Shown here piece by piece: positions 20,701 through 26,120 of a stretch of DNA of 26,120 nucleotides. The DNA is from Elysia marginata (Eukaryota; Mollusca; Gastropoda; Plakobranchidae), in NCBI GenBank assembly GCA_019649035.1, contig BMAT01000653.1, positions 376,437 through 402,556 on the forward strand, given 5' to 3'. Under the pieces are notes generated by a model that searched no databases, was not told where the DNA came from, and worked only from the letters and a program-made list of their open reading frames with translations. Both the position numbers and the translations under genes were made by a program. Numbering within the stretch: the first letter of the stretch is position 1; each line of letters opens with the position of its first letter.

Positions 20701-20845
20701 TCATCGCTTTACATGGTTTCCGTGAAGGGCCACTACCAACCAAATTATCTTTTGAACTCACTGAGGAGCAGCAGCTAAAGCGATTCACTTTGGAAAACTG
20801 GCAGGATCTTCCATTTGTCCATAGCCGGTTACTCATTAAAACCTG
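20701..20845 (+). repeat. Protein-like repeat, best-preserved copy
   Basis: Homologous to the tandem pair at 9548-9800. An open frame runs from the ATG at about 20695 to the TGA at 20843-20845, about 50 residues, with GFREGPLPTKLSFELT, EEQQLKRFTLENWQ and DLPFVHSRLLIKT in order. Differences from the 9.6-kb copies fall disproportionately at third codon positions (CTA/TTA, CGA/CGT, ACT/ACG). That suggests descent from a coding sequence. The protein family is not recognised. An exon of a degraded element or a retained fragment of a duplicated gene are both possible. Confidence 0.6.
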
Positions 20846-22194
20846 AGTTTTTATGTGATAAACTATAACGTGAAAAGAACATCATTAACCGACGAAATGA
20901 ATTTTGACACAGTTTAGAGTGAGTGAAGCGTATACACACAGTGACAGAAATTGAGGTCAGCGTAGACTGAAGTAGACCCGTTAACGCACGATACCTATTT
21001 GGTTTTGAATGAAAATAGGCTGTAAGCACTGAATTATATTATAATTGCTTTACTTAATATTAACAATTTTTCGATGCTTTTAATTTAAGTAGTTTAAGGG
21101 AAACAAAGATAGATGTTTTATTTCTTGAAATAATAATTTTTCTTTGAAACAAGTGCAAGAATACATATATTTCTTTAAGAGTGCTTTCTGAATGTAAGAA
21201 AGTAAGAACTTATATTTTACTGCCAAGAATATAGTCATTATTTCATCGACATTTCTAGCTGTGTGATATGACAGGAGAAAAAAAGGTAGCTCATCATATA
21301 TGACTGATGATGAATGCTATATCTATCATAAAAGACGCGAAATTAATCGAGGCTTAGAATACTCTTTTTGTTAATAATATGAGGACCAATCCGTATTCAT
21401 TGTGGAACAGCTTACTTTAAAAACAAAATATCACACCGCTGGCTTGTAATAGAAGCAAGGAGACTGGCATATCTAGCAGTTCATATAGCTGTCTGGCTGT
21501 GGGGTGATGGGGCAGTGAAGGGGGAAGGGTGATTATAGAAAGACAGTTCATACCCACCGAAATACAGACTTTGATTACATACTGGTTAGTCTTGTTTTAC
21601 ATAAACGTTTTATTTCTCGTGAGATACAAAGGTTCGTAAACCATAAATTTCTGGTGATTATAGGTGCAGGTCTCTCTGAACTAAGTCGCGCGTGATAATA
21701 TACATGTGTGTTCATTGGCATGTAGCTCTGCTTCTTTGGAACTAAACATACAAAACAGGGAAAACCCCAAGTTGGAAGTATTTTAACGACGGCATTTGTG
21801 ATACAAGTAGACAAAACAATTATAAGTCTTATGTAAATAATTTTTGTGAGATTTAAGAATTGAAATTAGCAGTGGACTGAAATAAGTCTAAACTGAAATG
21901 ACCAAAAAAAACCTTCGAGTTATGAAAGTGAAACTTTAAAAAAGCATTTGGTATAATGCGAACCCTGACCTAAAGTCACTGTCTTGTCGCTCTAAAACCA
22001 GGCCCCAGGCAATAGTGACGGTATGATATCGAGAAGGAGACCAGATAATGATATCGGTGGTTTTTATAGATTGGAATTTTGCACGTCATCAAGCTCCTAG
22101 CTATAAACGCTGGTCGCCATACTTGATGCACGCGCTCATCTACTGAAGTTTTAGTTATTTGAAAGTTCTGGGCGCCTTTTCGGTTTAGGGTTTG
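20846..22194. other. Unassigned DNA
   Basis: Minus-strand frames at 20829-21029, 21575-21814 and 21976-22224 contain no recognisable domain. The segment at about 21975-22200 is noticeably more GC-balanced than its surroundings, and on the minus strand includes ATGGCGACCAGC near 22105-22116, but this frame stops within eight codons. Confidence 0.4.
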
Positions 22195-22470
22195 CCAAAG
22201 CATTACATTTTTACCAAGACACATTAAATATTACTAACCCAAATGATATACTTTTGACAAAATAATACATTTTTCACCAAAACATTACATTGATCAAAAG
22301 ATTGCATTTTTCACCAAAACATTACACTTGTTTTTATTAAAATACACTTTTTTGACCAAAAGACTGTATTTTTTATGAAAACATTAAATATTTAACCAAA
22401 ACACAACATTTTTAACAAAACATTACATCTTTACCCAAAACAACACATTTTTTAAAAACCAAAATCGATT
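22195..22470. repeat. Degenerate A/T-rich minisatellite
   Basis: A word like AACATTACATTTTTCACCAA recurs at roughly 18-21 bp spacing with much drift. The best pair (CATTTTTCACCAAAACATTA) is at 22268 and 22305, 37 bp apart, about two units. Variants continue to AACAACACATTTTTT at about 22440-22454. Confidence 0.8.
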
Positions 22471-23162
22471 TTAAATACATTTAAATCTCTTACTCATATA
22501 ACGTTTTGATATTTCCTTTATAAACCTCAGCAACTCTACTTTAATTATTTGGTAACACTTTTGGAGTGAATGGCGGAAGTGCGTAACCACAAAAAAAAAC
22601 AATAACAAACTGTATCTCGATCACTCCAAGTGGATTGGATTTTGGAAATCCTATTATGAGAAAAACCTCTTTTAAAAATCAAAATTCATCTCTTGTCACT
22701 ATATTTAAAAATCAACGACAGTTTGAATATCTTTCCACAAAGCTTTGTTTACTCCCTGCAGCTGCTAAGGATTTGAAGCCCAGAAAGAAGGGTATTGTAC
22801 AGAATACCAATGTCTTAAAACGTAAAAAAGCGATGTCCCTCTTATCTTGAATGGTTGCGAGATAGGTTAACCCAGAGAAATGCTAGTCATTAACTCTTTG
22901 ACTTACTATCTAGCGTCGTTTTTTAAACGTTTGCTGCCAGACTACCGTCTTCCCCACAGCTTCAGCTCCACTCTTTTTTTTCCAATTGAAACTTAAATTT
23001 CCGTGCTTTTTTTTTTCTTCGTTTAATTCTTTATGTTGACTACATAGGCTGCTTTTGGTATTCCTCACCCCCCCTTTTTCCCTCAATATTCCCCTAAATG
23101 ATGCCTTTCAATACAAATAAAAATATATTGAGTAAATATTTTACATGCTTCTATGTTCCCAG
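22471..23162. other. Upstream flank of the G8 gene; putative intron end
   Basis: The open frame at 22635-22850 (+, 71 residues, no ATG start) is Lys-rich and unrecognised. Pyrimidine-rich stretches at 22972-23013 and 23063-23082 precede the gene. At 23140-23162 the sequence TACATGCTTCTATGTTCCCAG is a good 3' splice site, so the part just upstream is probably an intron in the 5' UTR. An upstream promoter cannot be placed. Confidence 0.45.
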
Positions 23163-23187
23163 ACATTGTCAGAGCTCCGCCAGCGCA
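23163..23187 (+). other. Probable 5' UTR part of the first coding exon
   Basis: Starts immediately after the CAG acceptor at 23160-23162 and ends before the chosen ATG. The context GCGCAATGA is acceptable for initiation. If the acceptor is used, the ATG at 23098 is intronic. Confidence 0.5.
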
Positions 23188-23371
23188 ATGAAACCTGCAA
23201 GTGTCTCGTCCCTCTCCGGTGTAGTCTTTGTGCTCGCTATAACGGCTCTATGCGGGACTGTCCAGTGTGCCTGTCCGTGGGAGGACCCAGATCTCCAGCC
23301 TTGGAGTGACCCCGCCTCCTGGCCAACTGGCGCTGTCCCCCAGGCGAACACCACGGTCACTATCACGACAG
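23188..23371 (+). CDS. G8-domain secreted protein (CEMIP-like), first coding exon
   Basis: This exon encodes residues 1-61 plus the first base of codon 62. Starting at 23188 gives a textbook signal peptide: MKPAS, then a hydrophobic core of about residues 9-22 (GVVFVLAITAL), with cleavage likely near VQC-A or QCA-C at residues 27-28. The mature start, CPWEDPDLQPWSDPASWP, resembles the N terminus of CEMIP (CP...ELQPW) and the WSDPATW opening of G8 domains. An N-glycosylation sequon lies at Asn54. The exon is much more GC-rich than the flanks and ends at a consensus donor (ACAG|GTGAGA). CEMIP family members bind or degrade hyaluronan outside the cell or at its surface. Whether this protein does so is not shown. 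Other G8 proteins such as fibrocystin-L are alternatives. Confidence 0.87.
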
Positions 23372-24026
23372 GTGAGACGAAAGACTAAATAGTGCAATTT
23401 TTATTCTATTTTCTTACCTTAATTCTCTTCCAACCCTTACTGTGGATGCCTCCTTTGTTATTCTTATAAACTTTTTAATGATTGACTTAATTGATAAACG
23501 CACGTGTAAGCGAGGATTAAGAAGGACTTATTTAAATGAAAAATCCTTGTCTTTAACTATTTTATGTAACTTTTTGGTCACTCTGAAAACGTTAGTCGAA
23601 TTTTTTTTCTAGGGTATGAACAATCATTTATATCACAAGCGTTATGTCGATAAGTTTAGTCTATTTACTATAAACAAGTCAGATAAAAAAACCTTGTCTA
23701 ATATGTTTTGAAACGTAAAAACCCGGCGGATAGCTTAAACTGCAAAATCAGCTGGAGGTTTTCTACCGTTGCTGGCTGCCTAGCGTGAAATGGGTACGTC
23801 TTCATGAGACTTTATCTTTAACGGCTACTCCTCTGTGAGTTCAGAAAGCGTTTTAGTTGGTAATGGCCTTTAGGCGAACCCATAAAAGCGCTTAGACGAT
23901 TTTAGTAGATTGTGCGATAAACATACAATTAAAAAAAAACGCTCTTTACTTTTTACATTATTACAAAGTAATATTAAGACCAATTAGAAAGACACACCAC
24001 AGTTTACTCCTTGATCATTCCTGCAG
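23372..24026 (+). other. Intron 1 of the G8 gene (655 bp, phase 1)
   Basis: Begins GTGAGA and ends with the polypyrimidine-rich acceptor ATTCCTGCAG at 24017-24026. The split codon G|GT rebuilds Gly62. The interior is AT-rich without recognised elements. Confidence 0.85.
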
Positions 24027-24215
24027 GTAACAAAATCCTGCTGGACGCTCAGATTCCCCGTCTCATGTCGCTGACCATCGAGTCCGGGGCGAGCCTGGTG
24101 TGGGGAGATGTTGATGGAATTACAATAGAAACCAACAAGATCCACATCTTCGGTGAAATGCATATCGGCGCTGAGGACTGCAGGTTCGAGAAGGAAGGAG
24201 GAATTCTTCTCTATG
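24027..24215 (+). CDS. G8-domain secreted protein (CEMIP-like), second coding exon
   Basis: It encodes residues 62-124 and the first base of codon 125. After the split Gly come NKILLDAQIPRLMSL, TIESGASLVWGDVDG, ITIETNKIHIFGEM and HIGAEDCRFEKEGGILLY. This order matches the G8 pattern as I know it: a VLLD-type strand, then L..L.I..G..L.., then I.I.GGE..IG.E..PF...... I.L.G. The expected terminal Gly is split by the next intron. G8 domains form a beta-sandwich-like unit with five conserved glycines. The G-E-M/H-I-G core is present, with Met in place of the second Gly-type position. The exon ends at ATG|GTAAGT, phase 1 again. No later exon is visible in the window, so the protein is partial here. 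Confidence 0.88.
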
Positions 24216-24410
24216 GTAAGTACCCGTGAAAAAAATTCTGGCTAAGTATTAGCGTTGTTTTTATATTATTATTTCAAACTGTTGAGATAGACAAAAATAG
24301 GTTGAGTAAACAATATAAAATAGCAGATAAACCTCGACTTCAGAGGCTCCCTGAGATCCGCAGGAAACAGGAAAAATGATAGTAAAAGAGAGAGAGAGAG
24401 AAAGAGAGAA

Positions 24411-24477
<67 letters not shown>

Positions 24478-26120
24478 GGGGGCATTTAAAGAGGAGGGAA
24501 GAAATCTCAACGTATTTTATTAAATATTTTTGTGCGGTCTGGTCCACGACGGGCCAGTGAGTGCGGGACTAAAGAGAAAATCCCAAAGGACAGAAGATGA
24601 AGTGAAGATAACAAGAGAGATAAAGACAGAGACATTTATACTAAACTAGATACTTTGTTATTGTTTTGAGTCCATTACGCCACAGTTTCGCTCTTAGCTT
24701 CAATATCAATCTACGGCATTAATCAATTATATTTAAGCACATTTTAAGCACATTTTCCTTTATGCCATAAACAATCGATTGGGAAACAAAATATTTGCCA
24801 TAAAATTAGTTGCAAATTTATGTAACCTAAACCTAATTTAATGCCCTGCATGTGGGTAGAATATTGCTATTCTCTGTTTATTAAATCGCTTTACATATCA
24901 ATTTCTACGTTCGTATTGAAATACACTGGTGACGTACTTAGGGTAAGTGAAGCCCCCATATTTAAAAGAGATTAATAACTAATTAGGTAATTAAAATGTA
25001 CTTTTATATGAGACATTATAAAGACCGTTCTGAGATTTGTAGAGGGGGCTTGGGACTCATAAGACGTATACTTTATGAGACATATCCTAAATCTAACACT
25101 AATCCTTATATTTTAACCTTAATTGTGAGAATATATTCAAATTTTACAACGTCATCAAAATATCATATATCATAAGCCTAAAACATTTAAACGCACAAAA
25201 GGCTTCGGTAATTTTATACTTGGTTCCTCCCTTCCTATTCGTTTTTATTTGTTAGATGCGCGGTTATTATGTGTCTAATTTGTCTAAGTGTTGAGATATA
25301 TAGATCTTTATTTTGCCGATCCTCATTAGAAATTGGGTTTGACGATAGAGTATGTTACATAAGTATGACGAAAACAACAGATTTCAAATCCAAGGACACC
25401 TGGTCCCACAATTTCTTTTTGCGAACCAATAAGTCATACATATAATCATATAAACGTATAGTTAACAACATTATCTATTATCTGCTTTTAATAAGAAATA
25501 ATACATGTATCATATTATCATCCGGTGCGCCCTGATAGCATCATAAACACCTATTAAATGTAGCATTGAATAAATTAGCACCTATGTAATAGAACAGGAC
25601 GGACAAGATCAAGCGAAAGACCAGAATGAAACTGTACAATTTATTCATTAGTTAGGTTTATCTATTGCAAAACTGCGGCAGGTGGGCTTAGTCGAGTAAA
25701 GTGGCCTTTAGCCGGAATTTTTATTTTTAGCACTAACGCCTACTGCAAATTATGACGCAAAAATTAATATGCGACATTTCTATGAAGACAAACTCGATTC
25801 GTTCCACCGCCGGAAACTTTTAAGAATCGTAGGGACCTGTTAACAAACAAAAATTTCTAACCCATTTTTCTTCAGGTGCCTTTTTTATCTAACGGATTGA
25901 TAGTGTTTGTTAATACAATCCTAGTGTTAAGGGTTGTTTTTTTTAAACAGTACTCACAAGTTTGAGTTTGAAAAGATTAGGGGCTAGCAACGCGATCTAT
26001 AGTGGGGGCCAAACCACCCAAATGTAAACAAACTTTCAAAACTGGGAACTGACCTATAGTACTATGTTTTTCAAAGTAAGTTAGGTCAATTGCGAACTGA
26101 AAAGACATTCAATGTGTTCT
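24216..26120 (+). other. Intron 2 of the G8 gene, continuing past the window
   Basis: Starts GTAAGT at 24216. No downstream exon is recognisable. The acceptor-like TTTTTCTTCAG at about 25865-25875 is followed by a sequence that reads into a stop within five codons in the required phase, so it is not the next exon. Apart from the GA microsatellite at 24387-24473, the intron has no identified repeat. Confidence 0.75.
24387..24473. repeat. Intronic (GA)n microsatellite
   Basis: About 85 bp of GA dinucleotides with a few AAAG interruptions in the first part and a pure run from about 24420. The Ser/Leu-rich minus-strand frames across it are artefacts. Confidence 0.97.

Noticed and set aside
21976..22224. 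First exon with ATGGCGACC on the minus strand
   Set aside because: The frame from this ATG stops after seven codons, and the overlapping longer frame has no recognisable domain.
24261..24547. Minus-strand Ser/Leu-rich frames
   Set aside because: They read through the intronic (GA)n microsatellite inside the G8 gene.
25860..25900. Third G8 exon after the TTTTTCTTCAG acceptor
   Set aside because: In the required phase the sequence hits a TAA within five codons and shows no G8 continuation.
1..26120. CRISPR array, operon, phage or bacterial gene cluster
   Set aside because: The tandem repeats here have no regular spacers, and coding is confined to spliced exons and decayed transposons. The window is plainly animal DNA.

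Overview
This is AT-rich eukaryotic nuclear DNA, almost certainly from an invertebrate animal. A mollusc or other lophotrochozoan is my best guess, an inference from the repeat types and gene style, not a proof. Exons are short, GC-richer than their surroundings and bounded by GT-AG splice sites. tRNA-derived SINE pieces, a non-LTR retrotransposon fossil and a PIF/Harbinger DNA transposon fill the intergenic space. There are no operons, ribosome binding sites, CRISPR arrays or bacterial-type genes.

The only host gene I can support is at the right end on the + strand. Two exons (23188-23371 and 24027-24215) encode a signal peptide and most of a G8 domain, resembling the N terminus of CEMIP/CEMIP2 (TMEM2)-type hyaluronan-binding proteins. 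Both introns are phase 1 and the exons join in frame. The rest of the gene must lie beyond 26120. A 3' splice site at 23161-23162, just before the chosen ATG, suggests a further 5' UTR exon upstream.

The first 23 kb is repeat-dominated. From left to right: an antisense tRNA-like SINE piece (about 1.45-1.6 kb); a TTG/TTC low-complexity tract (1.86-2.02 kb); a SINE 3'-domain scrap (3.55-3.6 kb); a 59-bp minisatellite with alternating unit types (3.72-3.99 kb); a nearly complete SINE (5.25-5.56 kb); a diverged 0.3-kb tandem duplication (6.55-7.12 kb); one half of a dispersed inverted pair (7.2 kb, partner at 10.4 kb); a tandemly duplicated protein-like repeat (9.55-9.80 kb, third copy at 20.7 kb); a 220-bp foldback element (11.09-11.31 kb); a direct dispersed pair (11.6 and 14.3 kb); a PIF/Harbinger element with 49-bp TIRs and TAA target-site duplications, interrupted by an assembly gap (13.20-13.83 kb); an (AAT)n microsatellite (14.4 kb); a decayed non-LTR reverse transcriptase on the minus strand (about 15.4-16.9 kb); two more SINE-like pieces (18.4 and 19.6 kb); and an A/T-rich minisatellite (22.2-22.5 kb).

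Most long open frames are low-complexity artefacts or fall inside repeats. I see no new multi-gene system. The most unusual items are the three-copy protein-like repeat whose differences look codon-biased, the large foldback, the deleted Harbinger element, and the uniform minus orientation of every SINE piece.
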